From contig JAMCWS010000262.1 of the NCBI GenBank assembly GCA_023480605.1, positions 1 through 8,472 of the forward strand: a stretch of DNA of 8,472 bases. Direction: 5' to 3'. The position numbers and the translations under genes are program-made. The notes beneath the pieces are model-generated. The model had not been told where the DNA came from. It did not search any database and was given only the letters and a program-made list of their open reading frames with translations. Of this stretch, positions 1 through 5,989 are shown in pieces. How positions within the stretch are numbered: position 1 is the stretch's first letter; each line of letters starts with the position of its first letter. This stretch comes from a bacterium. Its GTDB lineage: Bacteria > Sumerlaeota > Sumerlaeia > MVZB01.

Positions 1-1607
1 GCGGCCGCCGTCGCCGTGGGCGAGGTGGCGCTTTCGTCCGCCCGCGTTCCGGCCAGGGCCTTCAGTTCGGCGACCGTCAACCCCGCCCCGGCCGCGGCCC
101 CGGCCGATGGCGCCGTCGGGGCAGCCTTTCCGGACTCGGGGTAAACCGGGATCATTTCGCCCGAACCTTCATCGGGCACCGGCGGGGGCGGCAATTCGAG
201 GGGCGCTCCGGCGGGGGAAGCGGCCGGCGCCGGGGCCGTCGCCGGAGCCGTCGGAGCCGCCGCCGCAACCACCTTCGACGGCGGCGCCGCGGCGGTTGTT
301 TGGGCGCCGGTCGTGGGCGGGGCGAAGGTTTGGGTGCCCGTCGTCAAGACCGGTTCGAGTTTCACCGGCCCGACGCGGGCCAGCGAGCGCTTGTGCACCA
401 GGCCCGGCCCGAAGACCGCGCGTCCGATGGCGTTGTAGAAGAGCGCGCTGGAACCGCGGTCGATGATGGGGGTCGTGTAGTCGAAGAGGGCGACCCCCTC
501 GGCGCCGCTTTCGGCGGCGCGCCGCATCTGCGCCAGCGCCATGACCGATTCGTTCTGCTGGCCGCCGACGCCGATGTAAACCGGCACGCCCGTCTGACCG
601 GCCAGCGCCACGGCCAGTTTCATCCAGGCGTCAAACGACCCGGCCAGCATGGCGTCGGTCTTGAAGTTTTCCAGGTAGATCCGTCCGACAAGCTTGTCCC
701 GCATCCAGAGCGGCCAGTCCTGATGCTGCCCGGAATAGACGGTGCTCGCTTGGAACTGGCCCTCGGCGGGCGTGCCGCCATCGGTTTCGGCGCCGACGGC
801 CACCAGCAGCGAAGGCTTGACGGCGTGCGCCGCCTGCGCCATTCCCCGCAGGGCCCGCGTGAGGAGGTCGGCGCGGAACGCGATCCACTTGGGGTCGTCG
901 GGCGAGGGCCTGACCGTCGATCCGGTTTGGGCCTGCCACTGGGCCAACACTTCGGCCTGGAAGCCCCACTGGCCGTCGCCGTCGCCGTCGATCATCGGGC
1001 CGATATACAGGCCGTCGATAGAGTAGTTGCGCGCCAGTTCGGTGACCACGTCATCAAGGTGCTTCTCCACGGCGGGCAGGCTCGGCTCCAGGTAAATCCG
1101 CCCCTGGGAATCGCTTTTGGAGCCATCGGCCCGCACTGAAAGCCAGTCGGGGTGGGCGGCGGTGACGTGCAGGTTGCTGAACGGCGTGGGGGTGTTCTCG
1201 TTGCCGACCAGCCAGGGATTGATCCAGGCGATCACTTTTTTGAGGCGCGGCGCGGCGTGGAAAGCCTTGATCATCTCGGCCAGCGGATCGTATTGCTCGG
1301 GGACGCCAAGCGCCCGCGGCACCAGCGTCGAATTATAATAGGCGTCGCCCGAGGCCCGAACCTGGACGATGACTTCGCCGAACGGGAGATTTTTCAGGTC
1401 GTCGACAAAGGCGCCCAATTTAAGCGGATCGCGGTAACGCCCGTCGCCGGCCGAAACCCAGATCGCCCCCCCCAGATGCTGGACGTCGGCGGCGGACTGC
1501 GGCGCCCCGCCGGCGGGCTTCGCGGCCTGCGCCAGACTCGGCGGCGCGCCCAACACGGCCAGCAGTCCCGCAACCAGCATGTGACAGAAAAAGCGGCCCA
1601 GAAACAT
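1..1607 (-). CDS. Secreted GHL10/DUF187 (YngK-like) putative glycoside hydrolase, 3' end outside window
   Basis: Reading the minus strand from the ATG at 1607 gives 535 codons with no stop before the left edge. Residues 1-28 form a Sec signal peptide: MFLGRFF, then a hydrophobic core LVAGLLAVLG, then a likely cut after SLAQA. Residues 46-400 resemble the GHL10 TIM-barrel family: GGAIWVS at the first strand, VIVQVRASGDAYYNS (80-94), VIAWINPW (125-132), HPDWL, YLEPSLPAVEKHLDDVV (172-188) and NYSIDGLYIGP (194-204). Known relatives are predicted glycosidases that act outside the cytoplasm on polysaccharide or cell wall. After residue 410 comes a Pro/Ala/Thr-rich low-complexity linker, including ELPPPPVPDE, which probably leads to something beyond the edge. 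The start is chosen because AAAAGGGG lies 9 bases upstream; an in-frame ATG at 1637 would add ten residues. The substrate is not deducible. The usual acidic motif after the DG strand is altered (DGDGDG at 207-212). Confidence 0.82.
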   Translation of the reverse strand, partial: MFLGRFFCHMLVAGLLAVLGAPPSLAQAAKPAGGAPQSAADVQHLGGAIWVSAGDGRYRDPLKLGAFVDDLKNLPFGEVIVQVRASGDAYYNSTLVPRALGVPEQYDPLAEMIKAFHAAPRLKKVIAWINPWLVGNENTPTPFSNLHVTAAHPDWLSVRADGSKSDSQGRIYLEPSLPAVEKHLDDVVTELARNYSIDGLYIGPMIDGDGDGQWGFQAEVLAQWQAQTGSTVRPSPDDPKWIAFRADLLTRALRGMAQAAHAVKPSLLVAVGAETDGGTPAEGQFQASTVYSGQHQDWPLWMRDKLVGRIYLENFKTDAMLAGSFDAWMKLAVALAGQTGVPVYIGVGGQQNESVMALAQMRRAAESGAEGVALFDYTTPIIDRGSSALFYNAIGRAVFGPGLVHKRSLARVGPVKLEPVLTTGTQTFAPPTTGAQTTAAAPPSKVVAAAAPTAPATAPAPAASPAGAPLELPPPPVPDEGSGEMIPVYPESGKAAPTAPSAGAAAGAGLTVAELKALAGTRADESATSPTATAA

Positions 1608-1616
1608 GATATGAAT

Positions 1617-1624
1617 CCCCTTTT
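1617..1624 (-). promoter_or_regulatory. Ribosome binding site of the GHL10 gene
   Basis: On the minus strand this reads AAAAGGGG and ends 9 bases before the ATG at 1607. It favours that start over the in-frame ATG at 1637, which would place the site inside the coding sequence. Confidence 0.55.
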
Positions 1625-1727
1625 CCCATGCGGACATGCGACACAGCGCGGCGGGGCGGCGGCGATCACCCCCCTTTCGATATCGCCATCGTCATTCCGA
1701 ACCGTCCCCCAATCTATTTCACCCATC

Positions 1728-1756
1728 ATTATATAAACAATATCCGCTCAAGTCAT
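1728..1756 (-). promoter_or_regulatory. Candidate sigma70-like promoter for the GHL10 gene
   Basis: On the minus strand, ATGACT (1756-1751, four of six to TTGACA) is followed after 17 bases by a perfect TATAAT (1733-1728). Transcription would begin near 1721, giving a leader of about 115 bases before the ATG at 1607. The perfect -10 lies in the only AT-rich stretch of the region. This is a match by eye with no start-site data. Confidence 0.5.
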
Positions 1757-1818
1757 GAAAACAAAATCCGCGCCCGGTTATTCTCGACAATATGGCGTTA
1801 AATTATCGCCGAGTAATG

Positions 1819-1847
1819 TTGACCTTTCGGCCGGGGTGGTTTATCAA
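1819..1847 (+). promoter_or_regulatory. Candidate sigma70-like promoter for the ATP-grasp/GNAT operon
   Basis: TTGACC (1819-1824, five of six) is followed after 17 bases by TATCAA (1842-1847, four of six). A start near 1854 would leave a leader of about 170 bases before the ATG at 2024. It lies about 60 bp from the opposite promoter, so one bound regulator could affect both directions. Confidence 0.4.
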
Positions 1848-2023
1848 AAAAAGAGGTTCGTTGTAAATATCAGCCGGACGGGCCGGCCGCCGGCGACAGC
1901 GGCGGGGGCACTCGGCGCAGGCACTGAATTGGATATCGCGCGCAAGCACCGGCCGCCCGGGGGCAGGAAACCGCCCCGGCGAGGAACCGAACACGCGGCC
2001 GCCGGTGCGGGATCGAGCATAAG

Positions 2024-3122
2024 ATGTCAATGACAGCGGCAACGGGCGCCCCGGCGCGGATCGGAACCGACGCGATCGCGAACAGCCGCGACGCCGTCGC
2101 CATCATGAACGGCGCCAACGTGGCCGCCCTGGGCCTGGCCATCTCGTTGCGCCGCGTCGGCTGGCGGGGCCGGGTTCTGTGCCTCGACGACCAGCGCCAG
2201 CCATGGATCGCGGCGGCCTTCCCCGGCTATTGCGAAATGCTGCCGGCCCCCCTCGTCAGTGCCGACCAGTTGCCGGCGTTCGTCAACTCCCGCGTCGATC
2301 CGGCCGCGCCCAAGGTGTTCCTGTTTGTCTCGGAAGTGTTCTACGACTTGTTCGCGCGGCCCGAAATCCACGAACTGCTGCCCAACACGCGATTTCTGCT
2401 GGGGCCCGGCCTGGACCTGGATCTGGTCCTCGACCGGCGGCGATTCTACCAGTTCGTCGCCGGGCGCGGGCTGGGCGAAGCCCCGGCCCTGCTCGACAGC
2501 TCCGAGGATCCGTGGGCGACGTTTCCGCAAGGGGTGCGCCTCGTGCCGACGCGAAAAAATGGAATCCGCCGACTGGGGCTTCGCCGAACTGCTCAGCACC
2601 GACCCGGCCGACAATGTTTCCGTCAGCGGCTGGCACGATCCCCAGTGGCGTTTTTACCTGACGACCCGCAAGGTTTTCCAGACCGATGATTGGGGGCGGA
2701 TCGTCGAGACCATGGCCGATCCGGCCGGCCTGCAGGCGCGCACCCGCGCCATCCTCGACGCGTTGGAATACCGGGGGCCGTTCGAATTGGAGTATCTGCT
2801 GGACCGGCGCACGGGGGGCTACAAGGTGATCGAATTGAACCCGCGCCACTGGTATCAATACCGGCTGGCGGCCGCCCTCAGCCGCGAAAATATGATCCGC
2901 CGCTACCTGGGGTGGGAACTGATGCCCAACCCCCCGACGGGTGGCAAGGGCCTCTGGTTGGAAACGATCCCGGCGATTAAACCACTGGCGACCTTCCGCA
3001 TCCCCGGCCTCTGGCGACGCCTGCCGGGGGCCGTCTGGGCCTACCCACCGAGCGGAGCGTTGCGTTACACGATCCGCTGCAAACTCGACGCCCGGCGCCG
3101 GGCGAAGCGGCGGCAGACGTAA
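2024..3122 (+). CDS. ATP-grasp ligase-like protein, interrupted by a single-base frameshift
   Basis: The gene opens in one frame at ATG 2024 and continues in the next frame to TAA at 3120-3122. The switch falls at the A6 run 2554-2559; removing one A gives a 365-residue protein. The N-terminal part (about 23-125) looks like a pre-ATP-grasp Rossmann domain: AVAIMNGANVAALGLAISL, RVGWRGRVLCLDD, VFLFVSEVFYDLF. Next is the segment GPGLDLDLVLDRRRFYQFVAG (two pieces of the usual K-fYqla region, with R for K). The C-terminal half carries the expected ATP-grasp metal ligands: FELEYLLD (253-260) and IELNPRHW (269-276). The family joins a carboxylate to an amine through an acylphosphate; D-aspartate ligases and carboxylate-amine ligases are the closest types. 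The substrate is unknown. There is no strong ribosome binding site; ATG 2030 is an alternative start. It is first in the operon, 22 bp before the next gene. Unrepaired, translation from 2024 would stop at 2689. Confidence 0.72.
2554..2559 (+). other. A6 run at the frameshift point of the ATP-grasp gene
   Basis: The upstream frame reads CGA AAA AAT across this run, while the family-like downstream frame reads GAA AAA ATG. Deleting one A fuses VRLVPTRK to MESADWGF without losing sequence. The run is the natural place for a homopolymer indel, whether in the genome or in the assembly. An ATG overlaps it at 2559 but lacks a ribosome binding site. Confidence 0.7.
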
Positions 3123-3132
3123 AACCGCGAAC

Positions 3133-3136
3133 AGGA
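3133..3136 (+). promoter_or_regulatory. Ribosome binding site deciding the GTG start at 3145
   Basis: AGGA sits 8 bases before GTG 3145 in the short gap after the ATP-grasp stop. The open frame extends further upstream into the ATP-grasp gene, so this site and the N-terminal match to the paralogous gene downstream fix the start. Confidence 0.55.
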
Positions 3137-3144
3137 ATACCGTC

Positions 3145-3876
3145 GTGGCGATCAAAGCGGCCGTCCGAAAAATACTGTCGATTCTGCGGATCCGGCGTTT
3201 TCGGATGGTTTTCTTCCGGTTGGACATGGAAACCACGCCCCGGCATCCCCCGCCGGTCGCCGAGGAGGTTGGCATCGAGCGGATCTCGCTCGAAGCGGCC
3301 GAAAGCTTCAAGGATTATGAAGACAACTGGCTCACGCGGGCGGCGGTCATCGAACGAATCCTGAACGGTCACGATCTGTTCGTTGTCCGCCGCGGCAGCG
3401 AGCGAGCCAATTACAATTGGGTCCTCTATCGCGGTTTTTACATTTACGGCCTCGATCATTGGTTCGAGTTGCCCGAGAGGTGCGCCTACCTGTGTGGAAC
3501 TTACACACCGCAAGCTTACCGGCGCCAGGGCCTGTCGCGCCTCAACCACCTGCACATCTTCGAATACCTGAGAGGCCGTGGCGTACGGACGCTGTTCCTT
3601 ATCGTCGTTCCCGACAACGAGCCCTCGCTGGCCAACGTTCGCAAACTGGGATTCGAGGAGTATCAACGCGGGGGCGTCCTGCGTCTGGGAACCGTCTGGT
3701 TTTATCATTTCGACGGCCCGCGCGGCCGGAAGCGCCTGGTGCTTGTTTCACGCCGCCCCAACGAACGGCTCAACCAACTGGCGTTTACCGATTTCATCAA
3801 GGGTGAAGAGATCGCGGTTGGGGCGTCCACGCCAATTCCCCCGTCGGCCGCCGAAGGCGAAAGGATGGCACCCTAA
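3145..3876 (+). CDS. GNAT-family acyltransferase, copy 1 of a tandem pair
   Basis: This 243-residue protein starts at GTG 3145. The GNAT core is clear: a strand AYLCGTYT (114-121), then the acyl-CoA phosphate loop YRRQGLSR (125-132) with its helix, the strand VRTLFLIVVP (147-156), and the motif-B helix DNEPSLANVRKLGFEEY (157-173). Residues 43-110 form an N-terminal region with KDYEDNWLTR (56-65) and ANYNWVLY (88-95). The first 27 residues carry the basic segment LRIRRFRMVFFRLD. GNAT enzymes move an acyl group from CoA (or a related donor) to an amine or hydroxyl; the acceptor cannot be read from the sequence. The next gene is a close paralogue. The protein has no signal peptide and is probably cytoplasmic. 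It lies 22 bp after the ATP-grasp gene and 2 bp before copy 2. Confidence 0.8.
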   Translation: MAIKAAVRKILSILRIRRFRMVFFRLDMETTPRHPPPVAEEVGIERISLEAAESFKDYEDNWLTRAAVIERILNGHDLFVVRRGSERANYNWVLYRGFYIYGLDHWFELPERCAYLCGTYTPQAYRRQGLSRLNHLHIFEYLRGRGVRTLFLIVVPDNEPSLANVRKLGFEEYQRGGVLRLGTVWFYHFDGPRGRKRLVLVSRRPNERLNQLAFTDFIKGEEIAVGASTPIPPSAAEGERMAP

Positions 3877-3878
3877 AA

Positions 3879-4574
3879 GTGAAGCCGGCACTGACCCGTA
3901 TCCTGGCGCTCCTGCGCATCCGGCATGACCGCATCCTGTTTTTTCGCCTGGATCTGGACGCCGCGACGCCGGATCCGGCCGCCCCGGCCGGCGGCCCAAC
4001 GATTGAACGGGTAACGCCCGAGGCGGCACGCATGCTGAAGGATTATGAGGACGCCTGGCTGACGCGCGCCGACATGACCGAGCGGATCAGGCAGGGCAAC
4101 GACCTGTTCATCGTGCATCACAACGGCGAAAAAGCCAGTTACAATTGGGCGCTTTACGGCCGTTTTTTCGTCGCTTCGCTCGACCACGCTTTCGAACTGC
4201 CCGAAGGAGGAGCATACCTTTCGGGTGCCTATACGCGGCCGGCCTTCCGTCGCCTGGGCCTATCGCGCCTCGGCTACGCCCACATTCTGGCGTATTTGCG
4301 CCGCCGCGGCATCCGGACGGTGTTTCTCAACGTCGCCGCCGACAACGAACCCTCGCTCGGTAACGTCCGCAAGCTGAGTTTTCGCGATTACCAACAGGCC
4401 GACCTTCTGCGCCTGGGGATCGTGCGCCTTTACCGGCTTGCCGGGCCGGGCGGCGTCCGGCGTTTCGCCTGTTTCTCGCGCCGACCCAACGCGCCGATGA
4501 ATCGGGCCTTTTTTACCGATTTCATGGCCGGCCACCCAGGCGATCGGCAAGAAGTGGAGGCCGACCGATGTTGA
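3879..4574 (+). CDS. GNAT-family acyltransferase, copy 2 of a tandem pair
   Basis: This 231-residue protein starts at GTG 3879, two bases after the previous stop; AAGGA at 3861-3865 is a rather distant ribosome binding site, so coupling to copy 1 is likely. By hand alignment it is about 55-60 percent identical to copy 1 from IER (42-44) to TDFMAG (213-218). Shared blocks include LRIR...FFRLD at the N-terminus, KDYEDAWLTR (54-63), SYNWALY (87-93), FELPEG, GLSR (127-130), DNEPSLGNVRKL (155-166) and SRRPN (200-204). The differences fall in and near the donor site: RRLGLSR instead of RRQGLSR, and KLSF instead of KLGF. The pair probably arose by tandem duplication and then diverged, perhaps to different acyl donors or acceptors. 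The end overlaps the next gene by 7 bp. Confidence 0.8.
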   Translation: MKPALTRILALLRIRHDRILFFRLDLDAATPDPAAPAGGPTIERVTPEAARMLKDYEDAWLTRADMTERIRQGNDLFIVHHNGEKASYNWALYGRFFVASLDHAFELPEGGAYLSGAYTRPAFRRLGLSRLGYAHILAYLRRRGIRTVFLNVAADNEPSLGNVRKLSFRDYQQADLLRLGIVRLYRLAGPGGVRRFACFSRRPNAPMNRAFFTDFMAGHPGDRQEVEADRC

Positions 4575-5878
4575 ACCGGCTGTATGAACTCTTCGAATTA
4601 CTGCCGCCGGCCGCGCGAAGGCGCCTGCGCGGCGGCCTGAAGCCGACCGTCGGCCGCCTCCAGCACCTGGCGATGATATGGCAGGACCGGCGTCTGCCCG
4701 TCAGCGTCATCCGCCGGCCTGAAGCCGCCGTGGCTTTCGTCGGCCATGGCGCCGTGGTCAGCTATCTTATCAAGCGCATGTATGGCGATTATCTGCGACC
4801 CGAGCCGGCGGGAACGATACCCCGAAAGGAACTGGAGGCGCGGCTGGCCGCCCTGGCCGGGGAGATGGATTTCGTAATCCTCAGCCTGAGCGAAGGCGGC
4901 GGCCGCAAGGCGCCGGGTGGCGACGGGCTGGCCGCCCAGGGCGTGGTCATCCCCCAATTCGTGCGGCAACTGCGCGACTCCCCGCCCGCCGGAGCCGACC
5001 CGCGCGAGAGCGTCAAGAACCACACCAATAAAAACGACCTCAACAAAATCCGCCGCAACAATTATACTTATGCGGTGACTCACGACGCGAACCAGTTGGC
5101 GTCGTTCTACCATCGCTGCCACGTTCCCTACATCACCGAGCGTCACGGCGACGCCGCCTACCTGAGTCCGTTCGGAAGTTTCCGCCGGCAGTTCGAGGAG
5201 GGCGAATTGCTGATCGTCATGGATTCGGCCGGCCGGACCGTCGCGGGCGTGCTGGCCCAGCGCAAGGGCGACACCTATTGCGCCCTGAGCAATGGCGTGC
5301 TCGACGCCGATGCCGGCCTGGTCAACGACGGGGTGCTGGCGGCGCAGTATTATTACAGCATTGTAGAAGCGGCGCGGCGCGGTTGCCGCCGGATCGACTT
5401 CGGCCGCAGCCGGCCGTTCCTCGACGATGGGATCCTGTTTTTCAAGAAAAAATGGGGCGCCCGGATCGAGCCCAATTCCGACGTCATGCGCCCTCTTCGT
5501 CTGTTCGTCTGCAACGACGGCCCGCGCACGCGCTGCTGGCTCGAGGCGAATCCGTTTATCACCCAGCGCGGCGGCGCGCTCGAAGGCGTGCTGGTTTTCG
5601 GCGACCACGTCGACCTGGACGACGGCCAATTGCGCTCGCGCCTCAAGCAGTGCATGCACGACGGCTTGGCGGGACTGGTGGCGGTGCTGTTGACCTCCGC
5701 CTGGGCGGCGCGGCGCGGGACGCTGGCGCGGATCGCCCAGGAGGCGCGCCTGCCTTTGCGCGTCGTCGATCTGAGCGCCGCCGGCGGCCCCCTGGCGGCC
5801 CGGCACATCGAGCCAACCATCCCGCCCCCCGAAAGCGCTCCACTGCCCCGCGCCGCCGTTAAGAGGGTTGCGGAATAA
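4568..5878 (+). CDS. Fem/BioF2-type GNAT-fold acyl- or aminoacyltransferase
   Basis: The 436-residue protein starts at ATG 4568 with GGAGG at 4556-4560, seven bases upstream, and overlaps copy 2 by 7 bp. The middle matches the GNAT_like/Acetyltransf_6 type related to FemAB: SVKNHTNKNDLNKIRRN (148-164), YHRCHVPYI (181-189), GELLIVMDSAGRTVAGVLA (212-230), YCALSNGVLDADAG (237-250), and the hallmark IDFGRSRPFLDDGILFFKKKWGA (276-298, written here in pieces: IDFGRSRPF and FFKKKWGA). Relatives transfer amino acids to peptidoglycan precursors or acyl groups to polysaccharide. An N-terminal region of about 140 residues holds a basic helix and AVAFVGHGAVVSYLIKRMY (54-72). The C-terminal part (about 310-436), with VLVFGDHVDL and a Pro/Ala tail, lies outside the usual core. 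No signal peptide is present. It is the last gene of the operon, and the substrate is unknown. Confidence 0.78.
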   Translation: MLNRLYELFELLPPAARRRLRGGLKPTVGRLQHLAMIWQDRRLPVSVIRRPEAAVAFVGHGAVVSYLIKRMYGDYLRPEPAGTIPRKELEARLAALAGEMDFVILSLSEGGGRKAPGGDGLAAQGVVIPQFVRQLRDSPPAGADPRESVKNHTNKNDLNKIRRNNYTYAVTHDANQLASFYHRCHVPYITERHGDAAYLSPFGSFRRQFEEGELLIVMDSAGRTVAGVLAQRKGDTYCALSNGVLDADAGLVNDGVLAAQYYYSIVEAARRGCRRIDFGRSRPFLDDGILFFKKKWGARIEPNSDVMRPLRLFVCNDGPRTRCWLEANPFITQRGGALEGVLVFGDHVDLDDGQLRSRLKQCMHDGLAGLVAVLLTSAWAARRGTLARIAQEARLPLRVVDLSAAGGPLAARHIEPTIPPPESAPLPRAAVKRVAE

Positions 5879-5895
5879 AACGACGATCGCTACCT

Positions 5896-5940
5896 GGGCC
5901 GAACGGCCCGGCCGCCAACGCGCCGCGGCCGTTGCATTTT
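5896..5940 (+). terminator. Weak candidate terminator after the operon
   Basis: GGGCCG-AA-CGGCCC (5896-5909) is a small inverted repeat. It is followed by CGGCCG (5909-5914) pairing with CGGCCG (5926-5931) and then TTGCATTTT. The T tract is broken and overlaps the next promoter, so intrinsic termination here is only possible. Confidence 0.25.
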
Positions 5941-5959
5941 GCCGGCATTCGGCTACAAT
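5932..5959 (+). promoter_or_regulatory. Candidate sigma70-like promoter for the TauE/SafE gene
   Basis: TTGCAT (5932-5937) is separated by 16 bases from TACAAT (5954-5959, five of six to TATAAT). Transcription would start near 5966, about 24 bases before the TTG start at 5990. The -10 is good and the -35 poor. Confidence 0.45.
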
Positions 5960-5976
5960 GGCCGCTCTTTGCCGTG

Positions 5977-5982
5977 AAAAGG
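5977..5982 (+). promoter_or_regulatory. Ribosome binding site for the TTG start at 5990
   Basis: AAAAGG lies seven bases before TTG 5990. A second possibility is GAGG at 6019-6022, nine bases before an in-frame TTG at 6032. The sequence alone does not settle which is used. Confidence 0.4.
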
Positions 5983-5989
5983 CATCCCG

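Larger units (their letters stand above)
1608..2023. other. Divergent intergenic region with an AT-rich core
   Basis: This 416-bp stretch separates the leftward GHL10 gene from the rightward ATP-grasp operon. Its centre (about 1715-1870) is much richer in A and T than its surroundings and contains the two candidate promoters listed separately. The part from about 1870 to 2023 is GC-rich with short GGCCGGCC-type palindromes and would be the operon's untranslated leader. An open frame from 1755 to 2033 has no ribosome binding site, no recognisable domain and unconvincing composition, so it is not called as a gene. No tRNA, ncRNA or riboswitch fold was recognised. Confidence 0.6.

Noticed and set aside
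964..992. The gccgtc tandem triplets as a functional repeat array
   Set aside because: They are only a few copies long and are explained by codons for the Asp-Gly loop in the GHL10 protein.
300..1736. Two long plus-strand open frames opposite the GHL10 gene (300-1139 and 1152-1736)
   Set aside because: The minus-strand reading has a signal peptide and GHL10 motifs without a break; the plus-strand products have low-complexity, His/Arg/Gly-rich sequence and no family resemblance.
1755..2033. A 92-codon open frame ahead of the ATP-grasp gene
   Set aside because: It has no ribosome binding site, no recognisable sequence, overlaps candidate promoters on both strands and runs into the start of the ATP-grasp gene in another frame.
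2552..2562. A programmed -1 ribosomal frameshift at the A6 run
   Set aside because: The downstream coding frame requires a +1 shift (or loss of one A), and no classic slippery heptamer followed by a stimulatory structure in the right frame was seen.
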